Shown: positions 1 through 6,744, counted from the first letter of the stretch. The stretch is 9,700 bases of DNA from Chromatiales bacterium (GCA_024762485.1 JANTHH010000102.1:1-9700), one strand, 5' to 3'. Made by a program: numbers and translations. Notes: generated by a model from the sequence alone, not told the origin.

Positions 1-392
1 TAGGTGATGGAGGCCAGGATGAGGCAGATCACCGCCACGATACGCGCGGTGCGCGAGTAGTAACGCTCGCCGATGAACTCGGGCACGGTGAACTTGCCGA
101 ACTTGCGCAGATAGGGTGCCAGCAGCAGGGCCAGCAGCACGTAGCCCCCGGTCCATCCCATCAGGAACACCGAGGCACCGTAGCCGTTGAAGGCGATCAG
201 GCCGGCCATGGAGATGAACGACGCCGCGGACATCCAGTCGGCCGCGGTGGCCATGCCGTTGGCCACCGGGTGCACACCCTTGCCGGCGACGTAGAATTCA
301 CCGGTGCTCGAGGCACGTGCCCAGAAGGCGATGGCGATGTAGAGGGTGAAGGTTGCACCCACCACCCAGTAAGTCAGAGTCTGTAGATCCAT
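1..392 (-). CDS. Sodium:solute symporter, VC_2705 subfamily (N-terminal part, truncated by window edge)
   Basis: The reading frame starts at the ATG complementary to 390-392 and stays open to the left edge, giving about 130 residues without a stop, so the gene is cut by the window. The start is MDLQTLTYWVVGATFTLYIA, a first membrane helix. It is followed by residues typical of the SSS/SLC5 family: a G-EFYVAGKG segment, an N-GMATAADWMSAASFISMAG stretch (helix 2 region with the family's conserved Ser/Ala-rich turn) and a GYVLLALLLAPYLRKFGKFTVPEF-GERY segment. Family knowledge: these are inner-membrane sodium-coupled carriers of acetate, other carboxylates or amino acids, and this subfamily pairs with a DUF4212 small protein, which is the immediately upstream gene here (11-nt gap). 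A GAGGGG Shine-Dalgarno-like sequence precedes the ATG. Substrate cannot be read from the sequence. Acetate or a similar small carboxylate is an inference. Confidence 0.9.
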   Translation of the reverse strand, partial: MDLQTLTYWVVGATFTLYIAIAFWARASSTGEFYVAGKGVHPVANGMATAADWMSAASFISMAGLIAFNGYGASVFLMGWTGGYVLLALLLAPYLRKFGKFTVPEFIGERYYSRTARIVAVICLILASIT

Positions 393-403
393 GTCTTGGC
401 CCC

Positions 404-658
404 TCAGTCTTCGTGCACGTCGTACTTGCGGTCCAATGCATTCATCTTCTTCGCGTAGACGAGGATGAGGACCAGGAAGGTGTAGATGGAGCCCTGCTGG
501 GCGAACCAGAAGCCGAGGCCGACACCGCCGACCTTGATGGCGTTGAGGGGCTCGACCAGGATGATGCCGAACAGGTAGGACACTGCGAACCAGATGGCCA
601 GCAGGATCACCACCAGGCGGATGTTCTCCCGCCAGTACGCTTGGGCTGAATTGCTCAT
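404..658 (-). CDS. DUF4212 small subunit of a sodium:solute symporter
   Basis: An 84-residue protein starting MSNSAQAYWRENIRLVVILL, with two predicted membrane helices (about residues 13-33 and 48-66). It ends in a charged tail, YAKKMNALDRKYDVHED. The N-terminal AYWRENIRL segment and the G-GFWFAQQGSIYTFLVLI helix are characteristic of the DUF4212 family, which is described as the small partner of VC_2705-type symporters. I chose the ATG at 656-658 because a GGAGAG ribosome-binding site lies 8 nt upstream and the family begins here; the open frame extends 17 codons further upstream but without family-like sequence. The symporter follows 11 nt downstream, so the two are surely one transcript. 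Its likely role is assembly or function of the symporter in the inner membrane (known association, mechanism not established). Confidence 0.9.
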   Translation of the reverse strand: MSNSAQAYWRENIRLVVILLAIWFAVSYLFGIILVEPLNAIKVGGVGLGFWFAQQGSIYTFLVLILVYAKKMNALDRKYDVHED

Positions 659-714
659 AGCATGATCTCTCCGGTGACGTGGGATTAGCAGCGGGCGTGG
701 CCCCGCCATTTATT

Positions 715-737
715 GTTACCCGTCTCGTGCGGGTTAC
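715..737. repeat. Imperfect inverted repeat near the symporter start
   Basis: The arms are GTTACCCG (715-722) and CGGGTTAC (730-737), separated by 7 nt. They match in 7 of 8 pairs. The repeat lies 57 bp upstream of the DUF4212 start codon, a position where an operator would act, and there is no adjacent T-run on either strand that would make it a terminator. The TGTTACC half recurs as both arms of the dyad at 5485-5501. Operator function is inferred. Confidence 0.45.
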
Positions 738-879
738 ACCGCTGCCGATTCTCAACGGAAACTTCAGGATAAGCAAATAAAAACAGTAAGTTAGGCCAGT
801 CCCCGGGACGCAGCAACAAGGCCGTTTGCGAACTTCTGTAACAGGATGGACGCCCCAGTGTTACGAATCGAAACGCAGA

Positions 880-905
880 TGTTTCAGCCGGTAATCTCTG
901 AAACA
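880..905. promoter_or_regulatory. Perfect 8-bp dyad, candidate activator binding site
   Basis: TGTTTCAG (880-887) and CTGAAACA (898-905) form a perfect inverted repeat with a 10-bp spacer, so the arms are 18 bp apart centre to centre, close to two helical turns. It lies about 222 bp upstream of the DUF4212 start and 90 bp downstream of the regulator gene's stop, a usual place for an enhancer bound by a dimeric NtrC-family protein. A further CTGAAACG half-site occurs at 1023-1030 inside the regulator's 3' end. Binding by the adjacent regulator is an inference. Confidence 0.5.
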
Positions 906-994
906 GCACCCCCCTCTGACCTCACAGGATCGCCTTTGCGGTGCGGGGTGCCCCGGATCTCCCGGATCTACCGATCACCCCCGGGGCTCGGTGC

Positions 995-2329
995 CTATCC
1001 GCCCTTGCCGGGCCGCGGGATACTGAAACGCTGCCGGCGCTCCCACAGGGTCTTGCGACTGATGCCCAGCCGCCGCGCCAGTTCGGTCTCGGTCATGCGC
1101 CCCTGGTGCTCGAGCACGAACTGGCGGAAGTAGTCCTCCAGTGACAGCGCCGGGGCGACGTCGGCCGGCACCCCCGGCAGGTGCTCGATGCCGAGCAGTG
1201 CGGCGTCGATGCTGCCCTCGGGCTCGCACAGGATCACCGCCCGCTCCAGTGCGTTCTCCAGCTCGCGCACATTGCCCGGCCAGTTGTGGCGCGCAATGGC
1301 GCGCAGTGCCGAGTCATCCAGACTGACCAGCGGGCGGTTGAGTTGACGACAGACCTTGTCGAGCAGAAACGCGGCCAGACGGGGGATGTCGTCACCGCGT
1401 TCGCGCAATGGCGGCAACTGCAGCTCCACCACCCGCAGGCGGAAATAGAGGTCTTCGCGGAAGGTTGCCTGCTGCACCGCGCGCCGCAGATCGCGATGGG
1501 TGGCGGCGAGCAGGCGCACGTCCACCCGGCGCGTGGCCTCGCCGCCGACGCGACGCACCTCGCCGTCCTGGATCACCCGCAGCAGACGGGCCTGCGCCGC
1601 CTGCGGCAGCTCGCCCACCTCGTCGAGGAACAGGGTGCCGCCATCGGCGCTCTCCACCAGCCCGACACGGCCCTGCCCGGCATTGGCCAGCGCCCCCTCT
1701 GCATGGCCGAACAGCTCGGACTCGATCAGGCCCTCCGGGATGGCCGCACAGTTGACGGTGACGAAGGGGCCGTCACAACGCGCGCTGCGGGCGTGGATGG
1801 CGCGCGCCACCAGCTCCTTTCCGGTGCCCGATTCGCCTAGCACCAGCACCGTGGCATCGGTGGGGGCGACCTTGCCGATGCGCTCGCACACCTGCTTCAT
1901 CGCCTCGCACTCGCCCACCATCCCCTCGACCGGGTAGCTGCGGTCAACCTCGGACTGCAGTGCCGCCCGGGTGCGGGCCGCACGGTGCTGGCCGAGCACG
2001 CGCTCGATCAGCAGCATCAGCTCGCCGTGGTCAAAGGGCTTGGCGATGTAATCCACCGCCCCCTGCTTGATCGCCTCAACCGCCGCGGGCACCGTGGCAT
2101 AGCTGGTCATGACGATCACCGGCACCGGCGCCGCGCGTCCGATCAGTTCCGTACCCGGCGCGCCCGGCAGACGCACGTCGGCGAGTATCAGCTGCCGGCC
2201 GGCCAATCCGGCCGCCTCCGCCTCCGCCACCGACCCCGCCTCGCACACACTGTGTCCATGCCGCTCCAGCAACCGGCGCACCGCGCGGCGGATCACCGCC
2301 TCATCTTCCACCACCAGGATTTCCGCCAT
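995..2329 (-). CDS. NtrC-family response regulator lacking a canonical GAFTGA loop (CbrB-like)
   Basis: A 444-residue cytoplasmic DNA-binding response regulator. Residues 1-115 form the receiver domain, with acidic pocket E8/D9, phosphoacceptor D51 (LADVRLPG), T75 and K97. Residues about 135-370 form the AAA+ domain, with Walker A GESGTGKE at 165-172, Walker B LFLDE ending at D236/E237, and the FREDLYFRL and LPPLRERGDD motifs. A Fis-type helix-turn-helix closes the protein (about 400-435, TETELARRLGISRKTLWERR). The loop that in sigma-54 activators reads GAFTGA is GALANA here (residues 212-217), losing the Phe-Thr-Gly that contact sigma-54. The rest of the ATPase looks intact, so this is not simple decay. 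The gene starts 2 nt after the kinase gene's stop with a GAGGG ribosome site, so it is the kinase's partner. The likely target is the symporter pair downstream (inferred). Confidence 0.92.
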   Translation of the reverse strand: MAEILVVEDEAVIRRAVRRLLERHGHSVCEAGSVAEAEAAGLAGRQLILADVRLPGAPGTELIGRAAPVPVIVMTSYATVPAAVEAIKQGAVDYIAKPFDHGELMLLIERVLGQHRAARTRAALQSEVDRSYPVEGMVGECEAMKQVCERIGKVAPTDATVLVLGESGTGKELVARAIHARSARCDGPFVTVNCAAIPEGLIESELFGHAEGALANAGQGRVGLVESADGGTLFLDEVGELPQAAQARLLRVIQDGEVRRVGGEATRRVDVRLLAATHRDLRRAVQQATFREDLYFRLRVVELQLPPLRERGDDIPRLAAFLLDKVCRQLNRPLVSLDDSALRAIARHNWPGNVRELENALERAVILCEPEGSIDAALLGIEHLPGVPADVAPALSLEDYFRQFVLEHQGRMTETELARRLGISRKTLWERRQRFSIPRPGKGG

Positions 2330-2331
2330 CT

Positions 2332-5265
2332 TCAGCCCTCCCCGGCCGGCAGGCTCACCACGGCCCGGGTCCCCTGCCCGGACGACGAATCCAGCTCGAT
2401 GTCGCCACCGTGATCAAGCACGAACTTGTACACCAGCGACAGGCCCAGACCAGTGCCCTCACCCGCCGCCTTGGAAGTGACGAAGGGCTCGAACACCTTG
2501 TCCCGCAGACCCTCGGGGATACCCGGCCCCTGATCCCGGATCTCCACCACCAGCCGGCCCGCCTCGCGGTGCAGGCCGATCTCCACCAGCCCGCCCTGCG
2601 GTGAGGCATCGCCGGCGTTGGTCAGCAGGTTGACGAAGACCTGAGTGAGGCGCTGGCGGTCGCCATTCAGACGGTCGTTGCCGGTATTGTCGATCACGAA
2701 CAGCAGCTCCTTGCGCCGGTGGGTGAGCTTGACCAGCTGCAGGGCATCGGCGATCACCTCGCCGAGATGCAGGGTGACGTGATCCATCCGGGGGCTGCCA
2801 CTGCGGCTGAAATCCATCAACGCACGGACGATGTCGGTGATGCGCCGGGTCTGATCGAGAATGTCATCGATGCTCTGGGCGAGCACCGCCGGGTCAGCCT
2901 CCTCGCGCAGGTTCTGCGCCAGCGAGGCGATACCGGTCACCGGGTTGCCGATCTCGTGGGCCACGCCCGCCGCCAGCCGGCCGATGGAGGCCAGGCGCTC
3001 GTTGTGGGCCAGTTCCGCCTGCAGCCGCTCCAGGTCGGTGAGATCCTCGATCAGCATCACCCAGCCGGGAGTCTGGGACACCGCCCCCTCGCCTGCCGCC
3101 GGCTCCATGATCCGCGCCTTGTGCAGGTTGAAGGTGTGGGGGCCGTCTGCCAGCGCCACCTGACATTGCGGGATGTGGCTGTCCTCTGCACCGGCAAACC
3201 CGCTGAGCACCGTGTTCCAGGGGGCCGGCAACTGCTGCAGCTGGCGCCCCTGGGCCCGCCGGGCCGACACGCCACTGAGCAGCTCCATGGCCAGGTTCCA
3301 GATCACCACCCGCCGGTCATGGCTCACCGCGCAGACACCCAGCGGCAGTTCCAGCAATACCTGGCGATGGTAACGGCGCAGCATGTCGAGTTCGGCATTG
3401 AGGCCGTTGAGCTGGTGGCGCGACGCCTCCAGGCGCGACTCGACGTAGCGCACCGAATCGGCCAGCGCGGTCTTCGCCTCGGCATCCAGCGCCAGCCGCT
3501 GGTCGACGATCATGTGCGCCAGCTGCGGCCCCAGCAGGCCGGACAGGTTGCGCTCGATGCGCTCGCGCAGCAGCCGCAGTTCGGCCGCCCGCCCCTCGTC
3601 TGCCGGCAGGCCGAGATCGCGCAGCGCCTGCCCGACCTCGCGTTCCGCCGCCTCCGCACCCAGGGTCTGCGCCAGGCCCTCGCGGAACGCCTGCGGCGAG
3701 CGCGCGGCCACCACCCCCGTCAACGGCTGCAGCACGTCGGCACAACAGGCGAGTGCCGCCTCGCGCTCGCCGCTGCGCTGGGCACCCGCCAGCGAGGCGG
3801 CGACGAACAGCAGGCCGTTGGCAAACAGCGAGCAGAGCGTGGCGAATGACCAGCGGTCCAGTCCGGAACCCTGCTGCAGTGCCACCATGCCGAGATCGTC
3901 GGCAACGATGCCCGAGCTCGCCAGGATCGGCAGCAACAGGGTCAGTGACCACACCACGATGCCGGCCAGCAGGCCGCTGACAAAGCCCGCCCGGGTGGCC
4001 CGGTGCCAGTACAGCAGGCCGACGATGCCGGGCACGAACTGGGCGACCGCGACGAACGACAGCAGGCCCAGCTGCACCAGTCCCTGCTGGTGCTCCAGCA
4101 GGGTATAGAAGCCGTAGCCGGCGAGGATGATCAGCCCGATCAGCACCCGCCGCCCCCACAACAGCCAGCGGTAGAGGTTGACCCCGGGGTCGGGGTAGCT
4201 GGCCGGCAGCAGCAGGTGGTTGAGGCTCATCGAGGCCAGCGCCAGGGTGGTGACGATGACCATGGCGCTGGCCGCCGACACCCCGCCGACGAATACCAGC
4301 AACGCCAGCCAGTCCGGCCCGCGCTGGAGGATGACGCCGAGGGCGAAATAGTCCGGATTCATCTCCAGCCCCAGCGCCTGGCCGCCCCACAGCAGCACCG
4401 GGATCGGCAGGTTGAGCAGCAGCAGGAACAGGGGAAAGGCCCAGCTGGCGGTGCGCAGTGCCTGCGGCGACAGGTTCTCGGCAAAAGCCATGTGGAACTG
4501 GCGCGGCAGCAGGAAGGCGGCGGCGAAGGCGAGAAACAGCAGGCTCAGCCAGGGCCCCTCCTGCACCGGCTGGTACAGCGCCGTGACCGCCTGCGGGTGA
4601 TCGGCCAGCCAGCGGCTCAGCCCGCCCGGTCCACCGAAGATGCCGAACAGGGCGAAGGCCCCCACCGACAACAGCGCGATCAGCTTGATCAGCGACTCGA
4701 AGGCAATGGCCGCCACCAGCCCGCGGTGCTTTTCCCGCGGCGAGATATGGCGGGCCCCGAAGAGGATGGCGAACAATGTCAGGGTGGCGCAGAAGCCCAG
4801 TGCCAGGATGTGCGGCGGCGCCTCAGCGGTGAGCACTTGCAGCGACTCGGTGACGGCGCGGATCTGCAGGGCGATGTAGGGCAGGCTGCCCACCAGCATG
4901 AACAGGGTCACCAGCGCACCCGCCAGCTGGCTGCGGTAGCGGAAGGCGAACAGGTCGGCCAGCGAACTCAGCTGGTAATCCCGCGCCAGCCGCAGAATCG
5001 GCTCCAGCAGCACCGGTGTCAGGGCGAAGGCCAGGGTCACGCCGAGATAGATGGTCAGGAACTGGTAGCCCTGGGTGGCGGCAAACCCCACGCTGCCGTA
5101 ATAGCTCCAGGAGGTGGCGTAGACCCCCAGCGACAGGGTGTAGGTGAGCGGATGGGCGACCCAGCGTTCGGGCACCATCCCGCGGTCGGTGACATGGGCG
5201 ATCAGGAACAGCAGCAGCAAATAGATCAGCGCAGCGCTGAACAGCGTCGCCAGTTCAAGGCTCAC
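2332..5265 (-). CDS. Sensor histidine kinase fused to a sodium/solute symporter domain (CbrA/CrbS-like)
   Basis: A 977-residue inner-membrane sensor kinase. Residues about 1-495 are a multi-helix SLC5/SSS transporter-like domain (TSWSYYGSVGFAATQGYQFLTIY near the N-terminus, LPRQFHMAFAEN in the middle). Residues about 520-590 resemble the STAC linker found in these kinases (IERNLSGLLGPQLAHMIVDQ). A PAS-like domain follows (about 635-745), then HisKA with phosphoacceptor His770 in AHEIGNPVTGIASLAQNL, then the ATPase domain with N-box Asn883 (NLLTNAGDA) and the DQGPGIP and GTGLGLSL glycine boxes. Known members: CbrA of pseudomonads (carbon/nitrogen balance, histidine) pairs with an NtrC-type regulator, as here; CrbS (acetate switch) pairs with a LuxR-type one. 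The start is a GTG complementary to 5263-5265, overlapping the preceding small gene by 11 nt, which implies translational coupling. Ligand unknown. Confidence 0.93.
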   Translation of the reverse strand: MSLELATLFSAALIYLLLLFLIAHVTDRGMVPERWVAHPLTYTLSLGVYATSWSYYGSVGFAATQGYQFLTIYLGVTLAFALTPVLLEPILRLARDYQLSSLADLFAFRYRSQLAGALVTLFMLVGSLPYIALQIRAVTESLQVLTAEAPPHILALGFCATLTLFAILFGARHISPREKHRGLVAAIAFESLIKLIALLSVGAFALFGIFGGPGGLSRWLADHPQAVTALYQPVQEGPWLSLLFLAFAAAFLLPRQFHMAFAENLSPQALRTASWAFPLFLLLLNLPIPVLLWGGQALGLEMNPDYFALGVILQRGPDWLALLVFVGGVSAASAMVIVTTLALASMSLNHLLLPASYPDPGVNLYRWLLWGRRVLIGLIILAGYGFYTLLEHQQGLVQLGLLSFVAVAQFVPGIVGLLYWHRATRAGFVSGLLAGIVVWSLTLLLPILASSGIVADDLGMVALQQGSGLDRWSFATLCSLFANGLLFVAASLAGAQRSGEREAALACCADVLQPLTGVVAARSPQAFREGLAQTLGAEAAEREVGQALRDLGLPADEGRAAELRLLRERIERNLSGLLGPQLAHMIVDQRLALDAEAKTALADSVRYVESRLEASRHQLNGLNAELDMLRRYHRQVLLELPLGVCAVSHDRRVVIWNLAMELLSGVSARRAQGRQLQQLPAPWNTVLSGFAGAEDSHIPQCQVALADGPHTFNLHKARIMEPAAGEGAVSQTPGWVMLIEDLTDLERLQAELAHNERLASIGRLAAGVAHEIGNPVTGIASLAQNLREEADPAVLAQSIDDILDQTRRITDIVRALMDFSRSGSPRMDHVTLHLGEVIADALQLVKLTHRRKELLFVIDNTGNDRLNGDRQRLTQVFVNLLTNAGDASPQGGLVEIGLHREAGRLVVEIRDQGPGIPEGLRDKVFEPFVTSKAAGEGTGLGLSLVYKFVLDHGGDIELDSSSGQGTRAVVSLPAGEG

Positions 5266-5467
5266 GATGCGACCCCCACCAGCGCGACCAGGGCTGGCGG
5301 ACGAGCAGGATCAGCAGGATGACCCCCAGCCAGAGCACATAGGGCAGATACCAGGCCGGGGGACCCAGCAGCCACCAGATACTGAGCGGGAAGCCGAACA
5401 GCCAGAACGCCAGCAGACCGATGATGACCGCCAGATCACGGTTCGGATGTGTAGCCTGGGATGCCAT
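5255..5467 (-). CDS. Small two-helix membrane protein preceding the kinase (CbrX-like position)
   Basis: A 70-residue protein with two hydrophobic segments (about residues 13-33 and 38-56) and a basic, Trp-rich end (RQPWSRWWGSHREP). Its last codons overlap the kinase start by 11 nt in another frame, so the kinase is probably translated by coupling to it. In pseudomonads a short membrane-protein gene called cbrX sits in the same place and overlaps cbrA, and I infer positional equivalence; sequence homology was not tested. The ATG at 5465-5467 has only a weak upstream ribosome site (AGGCTGCGGCG). The size, the two helices and the coupling are clear, but the function is unknown. Confidence 0.75.
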   Translation of the reverse strand: MASQATHPNRDLAVIIGLLAFWLFGFPLSIWWLLGPPAWYLPYVLWLGVILLILLVRQPWSRWWGSHREP

Positions 5468-5484
5468 CGCCGCAGCCTAGCAGC

Positions 5485-5501
5485 TGTTACCTAAGGTAAC
5501 A
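5485..5501. promoter_or_regulatory. 17-bp perfect palindrome upstream of the kinase operon
   Basis: TGTTACC-TAA-GGTAACA has 7-bp arms and a 3-bp centre, and lies in the 43-bp gap between the QueD-fold gene's stop and the start of the small membrane gene. It has no T-run, so it does not look like a terminator. A weak -35/-10 pair overlaps it on the minus strand (TTGTTA, 17 bp, TAGGCT), which would put the palindrome inside the promoter, as for a repressor site. The arm TGTTACC also occurs at 714-720 before the symporter pair. Operator role is inferred. Confidence 0.5.
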
Positions 5502-5510
5502 AAGCGCGGC

Positions 5511-6362
5511 TCAGGCCTCGCCCACCGCACCCTTGTCCACGCCTTCGTAGGCGTGCACCGCCAGCGCGCCCGCGACGCCCTCAGCCCGCAGTCGTTCGGC
5601 CACATGCTGGGCCAGGTTTTCCACCGTGGTCTCGCAGTCGACCAGATAGCAGGCCGAGGCCGGCAACTGCAGCTCGAAGTCACCCTGGGGTGCGCTGTAG
5701 GCGAAGCGCAGGTAATCTCGGCCGTCGATCGTCAGCTCATCCGCCAGGTCCTCGCGGGTGGCGATATAACAATCATGCCAGCGGCCGGCCCAGTCGGCCT
5801 CCAGCACGGCATCGCGCTCGCCGTTACGCAGAATGCGAATGCGCGAGCGATGACCGTGGGCGATACGCTGGCAGTTGCCACAGTGCAGTTTCAGCCCGTG
5901 GCTGTAGTGATAGAAGGCGCCGTCGGCGGGTTCGGGATAGAGTCGCAACTGCAAGGACTCGACGTTGTCCGGCATCTGCGCCATCAGCGCCTGCTCGATG
6001 GCCTCGCCGACACTCTCCAGGGTGATCTGTTCGGCATCGATGTAGGCGCTGGCAGCCGCCGGGGCGCGGTGGCGGATGATCGCCCCGTCCTCCAGGACGA
6101 AGGTCACTTCGTCCAGTCCCGGCTCCAGCCGGCGCTGCAGAGCGGGATGACGCAGCGGCACCAGCAGCTTGTGATCGAAACCCTCGTCGATCAGCTGCTT
6201 GACCCGGCGCTTCACCTCGCCGAAGTCCAGCACCATGCCCTGCTCGTCGAGCCCGCCGCGCAGTTCGATATCCACCAGCCAGCTCTCGCCGAGCAGGCCA
6301 CGCTGCGGATGCAGGTAGGAGAAGTCGATGGCCGTGAGGCGGTTGACGAACAGTCGGGACAT
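5511..6362 (-). CDS. Double-length 6-pyruvoyl-tetrahydropterin synthase/QueD-fold protein
   Basis: A 283-residue protein made of two tandem T-fold halves, about twice the usual 120-140 residues of QueD/PTPS enzymes. Half 1 (about 1-148) keeps an FSYLH start (H18), GMVLDFGEVK at 42-51, the D63-H64 pair (FDHKLL) and a late Glu (E144), but the zinc-binding HGH is GES (25-27). Half 2 (about 149-283) has H155, Cys164 and H169-G-H171, an intact zinc-type motif (HCGNCQRIAHGH), plus an E-TTVENLA segment and E273, but I find no Asp-His pair. So the zinc and Cys residues lie in one half and the Asp-His in the other. Family knowledge: QueD makes 6-carboxytetrahydropterin in 7-deazaguanine synthesis; PTPS makes 6-pyruvoyl-tetrahydropterin. 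Whether this protein does either is unclear. ATG at 6360-6362 has a weak AGAGCGG ribosome site. Confidence 0.8.
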   Translation of the reverse strand: MSRLFVNRLTAIDFSYLHPQRGLLGESWLVDIELRGGLDEQGMVLDFGEVKRRVKQLIDEGFDHKLLVPLRHPALQRRLEPGLDEVTFVLEDGAIIRHRAPAAASAYIDAEQITLESVGEAIEQALMAQMPDNVESLQLRLYPEPADGAFYHYSHGLKLHCGNCQRIAHGHRSRIRILRNGERDAVLEADWAGRWHDCYIATREDLADELTIDGRDYLRFAYSAPQGDFELQLPASACYLVDCETTVENLAQHVAERLRAEGVAGALAVHAYEGVDKGAVGEA

Positions 6363-6398
6363 GGAAACCGCTCTGGCGAGACACCTGGGCAGAGAAAA

Positions 6399-6474
<76 letters not shown>

Positions 6475-6490
6475 ACAGGATGACATGCCG

Positions 6491-6516
6491 GATGCCCGAG
6501 AGATACAGCGGGCATC
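6491..6516. repeat. Perfect 8-bp inverted repeat in the tRNA-Thr leader
   Basis: GATGCCCG (6491-6498) and CGGGCATC (6509-6516) are perfect inverted arms with a 10-nt spacer. The hairpin lies between the predicted transcription start (near 6521) and the 5' end of the mature tRNA at 6474, so it would form in the precursor leader, where it could affect 5' processing. It could equally be a binding site or a relic. No T-run follows it on the minus strand. Confidence 0.45.
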
Positions 6517-6527
6517 AGGGGGCAGGG

Positions 6528-6556
6528 AGTATAGGAGAAGGCCGCGACAGCAGCAA
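6528..6556 (-). promoter_or_regulatory. Sigma-70-type promoter for tRNA-Thr
   Basis: On the minus strand TTGCTG (complement of 6551-6556) and TATACT (complement of 6528-6533) are separated by exactly 17 bp. The -10 matches the consensus TATAAT in 5 of 6 positions and the -35 in 3 of 6. Transcription would start near 6521, about 46 nt before the tRNA 5' end. It is the best promoter-like match I found in the window. Confidence 0.6.
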
Positions 6557-6744
6557 CCGGCAGCCGCAAAAATCGCCCTCTGGAAGACCCGGCCAGGCAA
6601 GACATCTGCCATGTGCCTGCCCCTGGAAGCTTGCAACCAGCCAACAGGAAAAGACCGGTCGGGTGCCGGCGCGGCCGGGCGCTAAAGCCTGTCTGGCTGT
6701 GTCGCAAGCCCGGTGGTCCGCCATCGCGGAAGAACGGCCATGGC

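Larger units (their letters stand above)
659..994. other. Intergenic region upstream of the symporter pair
   Basis: This stretch of 336 bases separates the response regulator's stop from the DUF4212 start. I see no convincing gene in it. It holds two dyads (715-737 and 880-905), an AT-rich patch around 750-795 that could hold the symporter promoter, and four GTTAC/GTAAC pentamers at 715, 733, 838 and 860. A 9-bp tandem duplication, CCCGGATCT twice, lies at 952-969. There is no strong hairpin plus T-run after the regulator, so read-through into the symporter genes is possible. No good sigma-54 (GG-N10-GC) element is visible on the minus strand. Confidence 0.6.
6475..6744. other. Gap between the PII-like gene and tRNA-Thr
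   Basis: These 270 bases hold no gene I can support. They contain a promoter (6528-6556) and a hairpin (6491-6516) that belong to the tRNA leader, listed separately. Near 6647-6670 there is a short GC hairpin followed on the minus strand by CTTTTCC, a possible weak terminator for the dabA/PII transcript but not convincing. Confidence 0.5.

Noticed and set aside
685..703. Sigma-54-like element before the DUF4212 gene (GGCCACG-N4-CTGCT on the minus strand)
   Set aside because: It lacks the essential GG-N10-GC pair at the right spacing.
929..953. Second sigma-54-like element (GGGGCAC...CCGC on the minus strand)
   Set aside because: GG and GC are 11 bp apart instead of 10, which normally abolishes recognition.
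952..969. Tandem 9-bp duplication CCCGGATCT
   Set aside because: Only two copies; it could be chance or slippage and nothing around it suggests a function.
2719..3849. Plus-strand open frame (376 codons) opposite the kinase's C-terminal half
   Set aside because: It lies over the PAS, HisKA and ATPase coding region and shows only low-complexity Gln/Arg/His sequence, with no ribosome site or family.
4003..5322. Long plus-strand open frame (439 codons) opposite the kinase
   Set aside because: It is antisense to a clearly conserved kinase; its product is rich in Gln, Arg and Gly without any domain, as expected of a shadow frame in GC-rich DNA.
6647..6670. Possible terminator after the PII-like gene
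   Set aside because: The stem is only 5 bp with a wobble pair and is followed by four T residues, too weak to call.
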